From contig SLKR01000027.1 of NCBI GenBank assembly GCA_007134525.1, positions 1 through 41,679 of the forward strand: 41,679 bases of DNA. The letters are read 5' to 3'. The notes beneath the pieces are model-generated. The model saw only the letters and a list, made by a program, of their open reading frames with translations, was not told the origin of the DNA and did no database searches. The DNA comes from Bacteroidales bacterium (GTDB taxonomy: Bacteria > Bacteroidota > Bacteroidia > Bacteroidales > UBA7960). Shown here in pieces: positions 25,673 to 34,954 of the stretch (position 1 is the stretch's first letter; each line of letters begins with the position of its first letter). The translations under genes were made by a program, and so were the position numbers.

Positions 25673-27751
25673 ATGAAGAAGATCTTTCAATGGCTGCAGA
25701 AGCAGTACACAAATATATACAAGGTAATTATTGTATTGCTTAGCATATTCCTTCTTGTGCAGCTGTTTCCGAGGCAGCCGGGTTTTGAGTATGAGTACCA
25801 GCAGGCAAGGCCCTGGATGTACGAAGACCTTATAGCACCTTTTGATTTTGCAGTTCTTAAATCGGATGAAGAGATTCAACAGGAGAGGCAGGAAGTAATA
25901 GATGATTTTTTTCCCTTCTTTTCACGCAGGACTCTTGTAGGGGAATCTATGACCGAGAAATTCCGCAGTACTTTTGAACAGGCATGGGAGGAAAAATACC
26001 CTGAGGATTCTCAGCCCGGTCTGATGAGGCGCACACGCGATCTTGGCCTGAGTATTCTGAATCACCTCTACAGTGCCGGGATTGTATTCCTTGACCAGGA
26101 ATACAGGAGCAAGCCGGCAGGTACTGTGATCCGGGTAGTTGAAGATAATGTTGCACGGTCCACCGTTCTTGGATCTATGTACACAATACAGGAGGCATAT
26201 ATCTATATAATATCAGTAATTGAAGACAATGCTGACAGGGTTGACGATGAACTTCTGCAGCCCTTGCTTGAAAATGCACTGAGCCATAATGTTTTTTATG
26301 ATGAAGAATTAAACAGCAGGGCCCTGGCAGTTGAGATAGATGATATTTCGCCCACAAGGGGAATGGTTCAGGCAGGAGAGAAGATAATATCAAAGGGTGA
26401 AATAGTCAGCCAGGAGACCTATCGCATACTCGAATCATTCAAGGCCGAATATCAGAGCCAGACGGTTGATGCAGCACAGCAGACTATTTTGTATGCCGGC
26501 CAGTTCGTTCTGGTAAGCATCTCAATGATAGTACTCCTTTTATTCCTGTATTTTTTCAGGAAGGATGTTTTCTCCGACAACAGAAAGATACTGCTTATCC
26601 TTCTTTCAGTACTGCTCCTGACATTCCTTACCAGTCTTGTTATCAAACTTAATACAGATTACCTTTACCTGGTACCGGTTTGCATTGTACCTATAATCAT
26701 ACGGGCATTCTTTGATAACAGGCTTGCCCTTTATATACACATTATTACAATAATACTGATTGGCTTTTTGATACCAAGGAGCTTTGAGTTTGTATTCATA
26801 CAGTTCGTAGCAGGCATTTTTGCCATACTTTCAATGGCAAGTTTGCGCAGACGGTCTCAGTTGTTTATTACAGTCAGCCTTATATTTGCCACCTATTCTG
26901 CTGTATATTTCGGCCTTTCGCTTGCTCACACAGGCTCTTTCGATAACCTTTACTGGAGCGATTTCGGGTATTTTGCAGGAGGGGCATTCCTGACGCTTTT
27001 TGCATATCCGCTGATATTTATGTTTGAAAGATTGTTTGGAATGCCCACCGACTTTTCGCTGCTGGAGCTTGCAGATACCAACAACAAACTATTACGTAAC
27101 CTGGGGCTACAGGCACCGGGTACATTCCAGCATTCGATGCAGGTGGCCAATATGTCGGAAGAAGCAATACTTGCAATAGGCGGGAACACTCTTCTGACGC
27201 GTACCGGTGCTCTTTACCATGATATTGGTAAAATGAATAACCCTCAGTTCTTCACAGAGAATCAAACTTCGGAGATAAACCCGCATGATGAGATCTCATT
27301 CAAGGAGAGTGCCAGAATAATAATATCGCACGTGATAGATGGGATCGAAATGGCAAGGAGGAATAATCTGCCAGAATATATAATTGACTTTATAAGAACT
27401 CACCATGGAACAACCACCGCACGTTATTTCTATACCATGCAGGTAAAGGAGAGTGAGGATGGCGAAGTGAACAAGGCAGATTTTGTATATCCGGGCCCAA
27501 GGCCATTCAGTAAGGAAACGGCGGTTGTAATGATGGCCGATTCAGTTGAGGCTGCATCACGGAGCCTGGCCAGACCTGACGAAAAAATGATCAACCAGTT
27601 GGTTGACAATATTATCGATACGCAGGTTGAGGAAAAACAATTTGACAATGCCGATATAACCTTCAGGGATATTACCACCGTAAAGGGTATATTCAAGAAA
27701 ATGCTGCTTAACATATATCATGTAAGGGTTGCATACCCCTCTATCGGCTGA
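25673..27751 (+). CDS. 7TM-HD family phosphohydrolase (PgpH-like cyclic-di-AMP phosphodiesterase)
   Basis: Encodes 692 residues from the ATG at 25673; a TTG 36 bases earlier is not favoured. An N-terminal membrane helix (about 15-33) is followed by an extracytoplasmic 7TMR-HDED domain (about 40-280), a block of seven helices (about 290-465) and a cytoplasmic HD domain. The HD core shows HSMQVANMSEEA, YHDIGKMNNPQFF, NPHDEISFKESARII, THHGTT and MADSVEAASR. The family hydrolyses c-di-AMP and links it to osmotic and wall control. The end lies six bases from the convergent WbqC-like gene. Confidence 0.92.
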   Translation: MKKIFQWLQKQYTNIYKVIIVLLSIFLLVQLFPRQPGFEYEYQQARPWMYEDLIAPFDFAVLKSDEEIQQERQEVIDDFFPFFSRRTLVGESMTEKFRSTFEQAWEEKYPEDSQPGLMRRTRDLGLSILNHLYSAGIVFLDQEYRSKPAGTVIRVVEDNVARSTVLGSMYTIQEAYIYIISVIEDNADRVDDELLQPLLENALSHNVFYDEELNSRALAVEIDDISPTRGMVQAGEKIISKGEIVSQETYRILESFKAEYQSQTVDAAQQTILYAGQFVLVSISMIVLLLFLYFFRKDVFSDNRKILLILLSVLLLTFLTSLVIKLNTDYLYLVPVCIVPIIIRAFFDNRLALYIHIITIILIGFLIPRSFEFVFIQFVAGIFAILSMASLRRRSQLFITVSLIFATYSAVYFGLSLAHTGSFDNLYWSDFGYFAGGAFLTLFAYPLIFMFERLFGMPTDFSLLELADTNNKLLRNLGLQAPGTFQHSMQVANMSEEAILAIGGNTLLTRTGALYHDIGKMNNPQFFTENQTSEINPHDEISFKESARIIISHVIDGIEMARRNNLPEYIIDFIRTHHGTTTARYFYTMQVKESEDGEVNKADFVYPGPRPFSKETAVVMMADSVEAASRSLARPDEKMINQLVDNIIDTQVEEKQFDNADITFRDITTVKGIFKKMLLNIYHVRVAYPSIG

Positions 27752-27757
27752 ACAACT

Positions 27758-28411
27758 TCAGTTACTGTGCCCGTTCAATTCCTTCAGGTAGCCGCCGGTT
27801 TCCGGACCCATATTAAAAATCAGATCCAGTATGCTGAGGTTGGGAACAAACCCGTGCCTTTCAGAAAACACCTGCTGATATTCTCTCCACTCCCTGAATA
27901 TCTCGCCTCCCTGCCCGGATTGTTTTGGAGTTATTGAGAAGCGAAGATCAGGATTGTAATCACCTGGCTTTATAAATGATTTTGTTGTTGTAAAATAGGC
28001 CCTGATGTTCATCTCCTCAAACAATGCCTCCATTATATTTTGGTTGAACTTCCAAAGAAGGCCGCAATATGGTTTCAGAAAGAATTCTTCAAACAGATCC
28101 TTGTAATAAATAAAAAATGCTGATTTTGCATATGCACTTTTGATTGCCCTCCAGTGTTTTATCTGCCAGTTTTGATGCCTGCTGGTGACAATATCCTTTG
28201 TTTTCGTGTTGTTGCCGTTTATCATTTGTACAGGGATGCTCAGATCATGCAATCCGTTTGCAGTAATGATTCGGCAGCGGTTCCTCCAGGTCTGTTTCGG
28301 GTAGCTCTCATGCAACTCAATAGTTGCCCTGCCGGTATGCACAATAAATGCCATATATTCAAGTGGCGGCAGATACGCAGTTGAAAACAACGGGGGAGAG
28401 TTGTTTGCCAT
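27758..28411 (-). CDS. WbqC-like family protein
   Basis: Encodes 217 residues of the WbqC-like family, common in Bacteroidota. The N-terminal motif STAYLPPLEYMAFI and the block ESYPKQTWRNRCRI are diagnostic. The name comes from an O-antigen gene, but the biochemical role is unknown; a link to surface polysaccharide is only suggested. The gene is divergent from nnr across 85 bases containing a well-formed promoter for the other strand. Confidence 0.85.
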   Translation of the reverse strand: MANNSPPLFSTAYLPPLEYMAFIVHTGRATIELHESYPKQTWRNRCRIITANGLHDLSIPVQMINGNNTKTKDIVTSRHQNWQIKHWRAIKSAYAKSAFFIYYKDLFEEFFLKPYCGLLWKFNQNIMEALFEEMNIRAYFTTTKSFIKPGDYNPDLRFSITPKQSGQGGEIFREWREYQQVFSERHGFVPNLSILDLIFNMGPETGGYLKELNGHSN

Positions 28412-28422
28412 TGGGATAATTG

Positions 28423-28453
28423 TTGCTATTGACCGGAAAAGAGGCTAAATTTG
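28423..28453 (+). promoter_or_regulatory. promoter of nnr (TTG-N20-TAAATTTG)
   Basis: TTG at 28423-28425 and TAAATTTG at 28446-28453 are 20 bases apart and the -7 box is a perfect TAnnTTTG. The ATG at 28497 would follow a leader of about 35 bases. This is the most complete Bacteroidota-type promoter in the window. Confidence 0.65.
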
Positions 28454-28496
28454 TTTGAAGGCCTTTTCTATACAAAAGTATCAAAACCTCTTAATT

Positions 28497-30008
28497 ATGA
28501 AAATCCTGAATTCAGAACAGATAAGGGATATTGACGCATATACCATTAAAAATGAACCCATTTCATCTGCCGATCTTATGGAGAGGGCTGCACGCAAATG
28601 CTATGAGTGGATTATCAGGCGTATGCCTAAAAAGCGGACAGTCAGTGTTTTTTGCGGAATGGGCAATAATGGTGGTGACGGCCTTGTTATCGCACGGCTT
28701 CTGGCTGCCAGATCATACCCGGTAAAAATATATAAGATACTGCACAGCGACAAGGCAAGCGAAGACTTTGTCCTTAATGAGAGAAGACTCGACGATGCAA
28801 AAGGGGTTGAGATATATGAGGTATCCTCAGAAGGAGACCTCCCGGAACTGAACGGGAATGACCTTGTTGTGGATGCCATTATTGGCAGCGGACTTAAGCG
28901 TCCGCTTGAGGGTTTGCTTGCAAGGGTGGTACACTATATCAACTCGTCCGGTGCAATAGTTGTTTCTGTGGATATTCCAAGCGGTCTTTTTTGCGATGAC
29001 AACCGTGATAACGACAGACGAAATATAATCAGGGCCGACTATACCCTCAGCTTTCAGTTCCCGCGACTGGCATTTATGCTGGCCACCAACGATGAATTTG
29101 TCGGCAGGTGGTATATAATTGATATCGGGCTTCATCCTGAAGCTATAAGGCAGACAGAAACAGTATATAATTATCTTCAGGCTTCTGACATAAGGGCTCT
29201 TTACAGGAAGAGGAGAAAATTTTCTCACAAGGGGCATTACGGACATGCATTTCTGCTGGCAGGCAGCTACGGTAAGGCGGGAGCGGCTGTACTGGCATCC
29301 AGGGCTGCGGTGCGCACCGGTGCAGGCCTGCTCACGGTTCAGATTCCTGCATCTGCGCATGATGTTTTGCAGACTGCAGTTCCTGAGGCAATGTGCAGGC
29401 CTGATGGTAATGCGCGCATTATTTCTGAACTTGAGAACATTGAAGGTTTCAATGCAATAGGTATCGGACCGGGAATGGGTAAGGATGAACAAACTGCAAG
29501 GGTTCTTAAGATGCTTATCCAGAATGCCACAGTTCCCATGGTAATAGATGCCGATGCCCTGAATATACTGGCTGATAATCTTACATGGTGTGGTTTTTTA
29601 CCCAAGGGATCAGTTTTTACTCCACACCCGGGCGAGTTTGACCGCCTGTCCGGAAAGACTTCCGATGATCATGACCGTTTGGGGAAAGCCATTGAATTTG
29701 CACGCCGCTTTCAGGTGTATGTGGTTTTAAAAGGTGCCCATACAGCGATAATCAGTCCCGAGGGTAAGTGTTTCTTTAATTCTACAGGCAACCCGGGAAT
29801 GGCAACCGGTGGAAGCGGGGATGTGCTTACCGGCATGATCCTGGGATTTATGGCACAGAACTACTCCTCCCTTCATAGCTGTCTTATGGCTGTTTACCTT
29901 CACGGAAGGTCGGGAGATCTTGCGGCAGGACGTAAAGGTTACGAAGGCCTTATTGCCGGAGATATTGCAGATAATATCCCCACAGCGATCAAAACCACAG
30001 TGGCCTGA
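28497..30008 (+). CDS. nnr: bifunctional NAD(P)H-hydrate epimerase / ADP-dependent dehydratase
   Basis: Encodes a 503-residue repair enzyme that epimerises and dehydrates damaged NAD(P)H hydrates. The N-terminal YjeF-N epimerase domain (about 1-215) has CGMGNNGGDGLVIARLL and VDAIIGSGLKRPLEG. The C-terminal ribokinase-like dehydratase domain (about 225-503) has IGIGPGMGKDE, VIDADALN, FTPHPGEF and GNPGMATGGSGDVLTGMI. The ATG at 28497 is preferred to an earlier in-frame ATG at 28455, which lies next to the promoter -7 box. Confidence 0.94.
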   Translation: MKILNSEQIRDIDAYTIKNEPISSADLMERAARKCYEWIIRRMPKKRTVSVFCGMGNNGGDGLVIARLLAARSYPVKIYKILHSDKASEDFVLNERRLDDAKGVEIYEVSSEGDLPELNGNDLVVDAIIGSGLKRPLEGLLARVVHYINSSGAIVVSVDIPSGLFCDDNRDNDRRNIIRADYTLSFQFPRLAFMLATNDEFVGRWYIIDIGLHPEAIRQTETVYNYLQASDIRALYRKRRKFSHKGHYGHAFLLAGSYGKAGAAVLASRAAVRTGAGLLTVQIPASAHDVLQTAVPEAMCRPDGNARIISELENIEGFNAIGIGPGMGKDEQTARVLKMLIQNATVPMVIDADALNILADNLTWCGFLPKGSVFTPHPGEFDRLSGKTSDDHDRLGKAIEFARRFQVYVVLKGAHTAIISPEGKCFFNSTGNPGMATGGSGDVLTGMILGFMAQNYSSLHSCLMAVYLHGRSGDLAAGRKGYEGLIAGDIADNIPTAIKTTVA

Positions 30009-30085
30009 ACCCTCCTAAACAAAAAATATGTTTTGGTGTTTACTTAGTGGTTATTATATAAAACAGAGCTTCAATAAATACCGCT

Positions 30086-32203
30086 ATGACTGATAAAACT
30101 GCAAAAAAACAAGTAAAAAAGAAAAGCAACAGGATCCAGGAAAACGGACTGGCCAACGAAGCCGGTGCCCCGCAAAAATATACAGCCGATAATATTAAGC
30201 CTGAGACTTATAAAAAATGGTATGAGCTTATGCTCATAGGCCGCAAAATTGATGACAAGGCCCCAAATTACCTCAAACAGGCACTTGGATGGTCATATCA
30301 TGCGCCATATGCTGGCCATGATGGTATCCAGCTGGCAATCGGACAGGTCTTTGACAAGAAGACGGATCATCTGTTCCCTTACTACCGTGATATGCTTACA
30401 GTATTGTCGGCCGGTTTAACTCCCGGGGAGATTCTCCTTAACGGACTCTCAAAGGCTACTGATATTGCAAGCGGAGGTCGCCATATGTCAAACCATTTTG
30501 CAAAACCTGAATGGAACATACATAATGTTTCTTCATCTACCGGCAATCATACTCTTCATGCAGTAGGTGTTGCAAGGGCAATGAAGCGATACGGTCACAA
30601 GGGCGTGGCAATAAGCTCCCAGGGTGAATCATCAGTTTCAGAGGGCTATGTTTATGAGGCCATAAATGGTGCAAGCCGCGAGCAGCTGCCCGTAATTTTT
30701 GTATTTCAGGATAACGGATACGGTATAAGCGTACCCAAAAGGGATCAAACCGCAAACCGCAAGACTGCTGACAACTTCAGGGGGTTCAAGAACCTGAGAA
30801 TAATTCATTGCGACGGCAAGGACGTTATAAGTTCAATGAATGCGATGCATGAAGCAAAAAAGCATGCGCTCGAAACCAGTCAGCCTGTTATAGTGCACGC
30901 AAGTGTGGTGCGCATTGGCTCACACTCAAACAGCGACAGGCATGATTTGTACAGGGACGAAAGAGAACTTGACTGTGTGAAGGCACACGACCCGATGACA
31001 AAGATCCGGCGCCTGCTTTCTAAATATAATATCTACAATGAGAAGGAGCTTGAAGAGGTTGAAAAAAATGCCGGCAAACTTTTGGCTGAAGCACACAAGA
31101 AGGTTATCAAGGCTCCGGACCCCGATCCCGGATCCATACATGATTTTGTAATACCCGAACCATATCCTGCTGATAAATATCCCGATGGTACTCATTCGGA
31201 GGAAGGTGATAAAAAGAAGCTTATAACTGCACTTAATGAAACACTAAAGGCGGAATTCAGGAAAAATCCCGATACTTTTCTCTGGGGGCAGGATGTAGCC
31301 TACAAGGAGAAGGGCGGTATATTCAACGTAACAAAGGGGATGCAGAAGGAGTTTGGCCCCGACCGAATCTTCAATGCACCTATAGCTGAAGACTTCATAG
31401 TCGGTACAGCCAACGGAATGAGCCGTTTTAACGAAAAGATCAGGATAGTTATAGAAGGAGCAGAGTTCGCCGATTATTTCTGGCCTGCAATGGAGCAATA
31501 CGTTGAGCTGACCCACGATTATTGGAGGAGTAACGGCCAGTTTTCCCCTAATGTTACTATCCGGTTGGCTTCGGGTGGTTATATCGGCGGTGGTCTGTAT
31601 CACTCACAGACAACGGAAGCAGCTTTATCGACATTTCCTGGCATAAGAGTTGTATATCCATCCTTTGCCGATGATGCGGCAGGCCTGCTTCGGACTTCAA
31701 TCAGGTCAAAGGGACCCACCCTATTCCTTGAACCCAAAGCGCTTTATAATGCAAAAGCTGCTGAAACGGTGATACCCGAGGATTTTGAGGTTCCATTCGG
31801 CAAGGCCAGGATAAGGAGGGAGGGGAGCGATCTTACGATTGTTACTTATGGTAATACAACTCATTTGAGTATTAAGGCTGCTGAAGAGATTGCAAAAGAG
31901 AATGGGAAAAGCATTGAGGTGCTTGATATCCGTTCACTCATCCCGCTGGATACAGATGCAATTATACGTTCAGTAAAGAAGACCGCCAGGGTTCTTGTAG
32001 TGCATGAAGATAAGGTCTTTGCCGGTTTTGGCGGAGAGCTTGTGTCGCAGATCAATGAATATGGATTTGAGTTCCTTGATGCACCTGTAAGAAGGGTCGG
32101 TTCTGAGTTTACACCTGTTGGATTCCACAAGAATCTTGAGGCGGCCATACTCCCATCTGCGGGTAAGATAAAGAAGGCAGCGCTTGAGCTGCTTGATTAC
32201 TAG
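30086..32203 (+). CDS. 2-oxoacid dehydrogenase E1 component, fused alpha and beta subunits
   Basis: Encodes a 705-residue thiamine-diphosphate enzyme joining E1 alpha (about 30-365) and E1 beta (about 375-705) in one chain. The first 30 residues are lysine-rich. The alpha part has GRHMSNHFA and a TPP region reading SSQGESSVSEGYVYEAING and QDNGYGISVP, in which the usual GDG is altered. The beta part has APIAEDFIVGTANGM, YHSQTTEAALSTFPG and FVGxGGE-like FAGFGGELV. The substrate is most likely branched-chain 2-oxoacids or pyruvate. No E2 or E3 gene is adjacent. Confidence 0.88.
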   Translation: MTDKTAKKQVKKKSNRIQENGLANEAGAPQKYTADNIKPETYKKWYELMLIGRKIDDKAPNYLKQALGWSYHAPYAGHDGIQLAIGQVFDKKTDHLFPYYRDMLTVLSAGLTPGEILLNGLSKATDIASGGRHMSNHFAKPEWNIHNVSSSTGNHTLHAVGVARAMKRYGHKGVAISSQGESSVSEGYVYEAINGASREQLPVIFVFQDNGYGISVPKRDQTANRKTADNFRGFKNLRIIHCDGKDVISSMNAMHEAKKHALETSQPVIVHASVVRIGSHSNSDRHDLYRDERELDCVKAHDPMTKIRRLLSKYNIYNEKELEEVEKNAGKLLAEAHKKVIKAPDPDPGSIHDFVIPEPYPADKYPDGTHSEEGDKKKLITALNETLKAEFRKNPDTFLWGQDVAYKEKGGIFNVTKGMQKEFGPDRIFNAPIAEDFIVGTANGMSRFNEKIRIVIEGAEFADYFWPAMEQYVELTHDYWRSNGQFSPNVTIRLASGGYIGGGLYHSQTTEAALSTFPGIRVVYPSFADDAAGLLRTSIRSKGPTLFLEPKALYNAKAAETVIPEDFEVPFGKARIRREGSDLTIVTYGNTTHLSIKAAEEIAKENGKSIEVLDIRSLIPLDTDAIIRSVKKTARVLVVHEDKVFAGFGGELVSQINEYGFEFLDAPVRRVGSEFTPVGFHKNLEAAILPSAGKIKKAALELLDY

Positions 32204-32251
32204 TTACTGTATTGAGTTTTTGCAGTACTGTTTATTAATTAACAAAAAGAA

Positions 32252-32265
32252 TGCATATATTTGCA
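32252..32265. promoter_or_regulatory. imperfect palindrome overlapping the -7 box of the receptor locus
   Basis: TGCATATATTTGCA is symmetric at 12 of 14 positions and covers the -7 box, a good place for a repressor. It does not match the classic Fur or Zur consensus closely, so the regulator is unknown. A metal-responsive factor would suit the downstream genes. Confidence 0.35.
32256..32263 (+). promoter_or_regulatory. -7 promoter box (TATATTTG) for the metal-uptake-like locus
   Basis: TATATTTG is a perfect TAnnTTTG, 25 bases before the ATG at 32289. No -33 TTG is visible at about 20 bases upstream, only an AT-rich stretch, which might point to activator dependence. It likely drives both the small His-rich protein and the TonB-dependent receptor. 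Confidence 0.5.
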
Positions 32266-32288
32266 CTGTGTTTTTTACGGTGTAGTAT

Positions 32289-32666
32289 ATGAGGCCTGAA
32301 TACCGAATTTTTGTTTTAATTATTCTGATTCCACTGTGCTGGTTGTTTTACAATAATGTAGCCAACTGGCACTACCACCAGGACAATTTTGGAAACCCGG
32401 TAAAGCACTCACACCCATATAACCCGGTTTCTTCAGCCGATTGCTGTGAAAGCACACCCGCTGGAAACAACCATGAACACTCTGCAAAGGAGCTGCTCCT
32501 TCTGAATATGATTTCAAATGCAGGCATTATTATTTTGCTTGCTTTGACGGTATTTCAACTCACTTTATTTAAAGTCAGGGTTAAAAGGCCTGAAATAGAG
32601 CCAGTACTAATACCCGTTTCGGCACACAGTATCCCACTTTTGAGAGCCCCACCCAGATTTGTCTGA
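32289..32666 (+). CDS. small His-rich two-helix membrane protein, possible metal ligand
   Basis: Encodes 125 residues. Membrane helices lie at about 7-25 and 73-95. The loop between them, predicted periplasmic, carries H28, H30, H40 and H42 (in HSHPY), C52, C53, H62 and H64. These paired His and Cys residues suggest binding of zinc, copper or a similar metal. I do not recognise a named family. It lies 24 to 57 bases before a ZnuD-like receptor depending on the start chosen for that gene, and shares its promoter. A periplasmic metal-handling partner is an inference from composition and context. Confidence 0.65.
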   Translation: MRPEYRIFVLIILIPLCWLFYNNVANWHYHQDNFGNPVKHSHPYNPVSSADCCESTPAGNNHEHSAKELLLLNMISNAGIIILLALTVFQLTLFKVRVKRPEIEPVLIPVSAHSIPLLRAPPRFV

Positions 32667-32722
32667 TTTCCAGGCCTGCAGTTCGAAAAATGAATCTGGT
32701 TTATTCTTTTACTCTCAATCTA

Positions 32723-34954
32723 ATGAAATTCTTGAAATATAATCTCCTGTTTTTTTTATTTGTTTTTTTTAATGTTTCCCTCCTGGCATCCGGTTCACAG
32801 GATCCTGCGGTGGTTCACGGAAGGGTTGTTGATTCTGAGGGTGGTGTTCCTGTACCTTTTGTCAACATTCAGGTTGCAGGAACAACAAAAGGTACGTTTA
32901 CCGACGAGAATGGATATTACCGGCTGCCTAATATTCCACCCGGTGAACAAAGGCTCATGGCAAGCGCGATGGGTTATGAAACTGTATACAGGAACATAGA
33001 TATACAGGCAGCAGAGCTAGTTGCTGTAGACTTTATAGTCAATGCAGATGCCCTTGAGCTCGGCACTGTGCTGGTTACTGCATCACCTACGGCAAGTGGT
33101 TTCAGGTACCAGTCTGACATGAGTTTCTTCGGTGAATCATTGCAAAAGCGAAGCGAGGCTTCATTCGGGGAGATGCTTGACGGTGAACCCGGTATAGCAA
33201 TGAGGTCAAACGGCTCAGCACCTGCGCGTCCTGTTATAAGGGGAATGGACGGAGACCGCATCCTTATACTTGAGCATGGTGAACGCATGGGAGATGTGTC
33301 GGAGTCTGGTTCCGGTCACTCACTTGCAATGGATCCGCTCTCTGCAAACCGTGTAGAGGTAGTCAAGGGTCCTGCCAGTTTGATGTACGGCTCCAGCGCA
33401 CTTGGAGGAGTTATAAATCTTATGACTGCCGATATACCCGAAGACTGGTCTGCGGGTACAAGCGGTGTTGTGTCGGCACACGGTGCTACGGTAAATAATA
33501 TGGGTGCAGGTTTTGCACGTTTTACCCATGGCAGCCCGACATGGGCTGCAAGCGGGAGGCTTGCATTCAGGAGTGCAGGAGATATAATGACCCCTGAGGG
33601 CATAATGCCCGGCACTTACATGGACCAGTTTGACGGTGCATTTGGTCTTGGAATCGACAGAAACAAACTCAATGGCGGTGTTAGTATCTCTGCAAACAAC
33701 CAGGTATATGGACTCCCTGAGTTTCTTGACGACCCTTATGAGAGTGTCGAAGTGCGCCAGAGGAGGTACGGTATGCAGGGGCGGTTCTCGTACAACAGGC
33801 AGGGATTCTTTGACAAGGCCCAGCTCAGGTTTAATGCGACACATCTTGACCAGAAGGAGGTGGAGATTGATATCGGGGAAGGCTTTATTGATGAAGACGT
33901 AGAGCTGTCGCACTACAAATATGCCTTCAGTTCCACCCTGACGCTTCAGCACCGTCCGGTCTGGATATTTGACAGGGGCGCATTCGGGGTTAACCTTCAC
34001 GGCCACAACCTTGACATAGGAGGCGATGAAGCTTATACTCCAGGTGAAAGGCGTGCCAATGCCGGCTTTTTTACCTTTCAGGAGATCCCGCTTTCCGGTC
34101 TCTGGAGACTTCAGGCCGGGCTGAGGATTGATGCACTTTACACAGCAGCACTAGCCAATGAGATATTCCCTGAGGCTGATGAATCAATGTCCTCTGTCAA
34201 TATCACAGGATCAGTTGGGCTTAATTACCGTCCGGCAAATAATGTTGAAGTGGGGGGGCAGATTGCCCGGGCACACCGGAATCCTATGGTTGAAGAGCTG
34301 TTTGCCAACGGGCCTCACCTTTGCTCTGGAGTCTATGAGCTTGGGAGCATTGATCTCAGGGATGAGATCGGACACGGAGTTGATATTTTCGTACGCTGGA
34401 CCACAGGAAGGACCGCGGTTGAAATTGCAGGTTTTTTTAACCAGTACAACAATTATATAATATTTGGACCCACCGGTAATATTGACCAGGAATCAATGCT
34501 TCCGGTATTCCATTACCTTGGCGATGCAGCCCGGTTCTTTGGAGGGGAACTGGCTTCTTCGGTGAATATAAGCAGTACACTGCGGATTGAAGCATCTCTG
34601 GATTATGTAAATGCACGCCGAACCGGTGGTGAAAGAGAGTACCTGCCCTTTATTCCGCCTTTGAGGTTACGCACAGAACTGTTTTATGATCTGGAAAGTG
34701 TATGGGTCAGTGCCAGTATGCGTTCTGTGTCAAGTCAGGAGAGGGTAGCACCTGAGGAGGAAACTACCGGGGGTTATACTATTCTCGGGATGGCTGCAGG
34801 ATACCGGATCGACTATGGGGGGCGGCACGTACTTATGTTAAGGGCAGACAATATTTTAGACAAGAAATACAGGGATCACTTGTCAAGGGTTGAAGACAGG
34901 CAGTTCCCCATGCCGGGAAGGAACCTCAGCCTTGCTTACAGGTTTTACTTCTGA
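32723..34954 (+). CDS. TonB-dependent outer-membrane receptor, ZnuD-like
   Basis: Encodes a 743-residue receptor from the ATG at 32723, where a good signal peptide begins (MKFLKYNLLFFLFVFF); an ATG at 32690 adds 11 residues. A carboxypeptidase-regulatory-like domain (about 30-110) comes first. The plug follows, with PVIRGMDGDRILILEHGERM and NRVEVVKGPASLMYGSSALGG, then the barrel ending in LAYRFYF. The plug wording and a barrel block (YELGSIDLRDEIGHGVDI) recall zinc receptor ZnuD and its relatives. It likely imports a metal or metal chelate, but heme or another ligand cannot be excluded. The stop abuts the convergent ferritin-like gene in TGATCA. Confidence 0.88.
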   Translation: MKFLKYNLLFFLFVFFNVSLLASGSQDPAVVHGRVVDSEGGVPVPFVNIQVAGTTKGTFTDENGYYRLPNIPPGEQRLMASAMGYETVYRNIDIQAAELVAVDFIVNADALELGTVLVTASPTASGFRYQSDMSFFGESLQKRSEASFGEMLDGEPGIAMRSNGSAPARPVIRGMDGDRILILEHGERMGDVSESGSGHSLAMDPLSANRVEVVKGPASLMYGSSALGGVINLMTADIPEDWSAGTSGVVSAHGATVNNMGAGFARFTHGSPTWAASGRLAFRSAGDIMTPEGIMPGTYMDQFDGAFGLGIDRNKLNGGVSISANNQVYGLPEFLDDPYESVEVRQRRYGMQGRFSYNRQGFFDKAQLRFNATHLDQKEVEIDIGEGFIDEDVELSHYKYAFSSTLTLQHRPVWIFDRGAFGVNLHGHNLDIGGDEAYTPGERRANAGFFTFQEIPLSGLWRLQAGLRIDALYTAALANEIFPEADESMSSVNITGSVGLNYRPANNVEVGGQIARAHRNPMVEELFANGPHLCSGVYELGSIDLRDEIGHGVDIFVRWTTGRTAVEIAGFFNQYNNYIIFGPTGNIDQESMLPVFHYLGDAARFFGGELASSVNISSTLRIEASLDYVNARRTGGEREYLPFIPPLRLRTELFYDLESVWVSASMRSVSSQERVAPEEETTGGYTILGMAAGYRIDYGGRHVLMLRADNILDKKYRDHLSRVEDRQFPMPGRNLSLAYRFYF

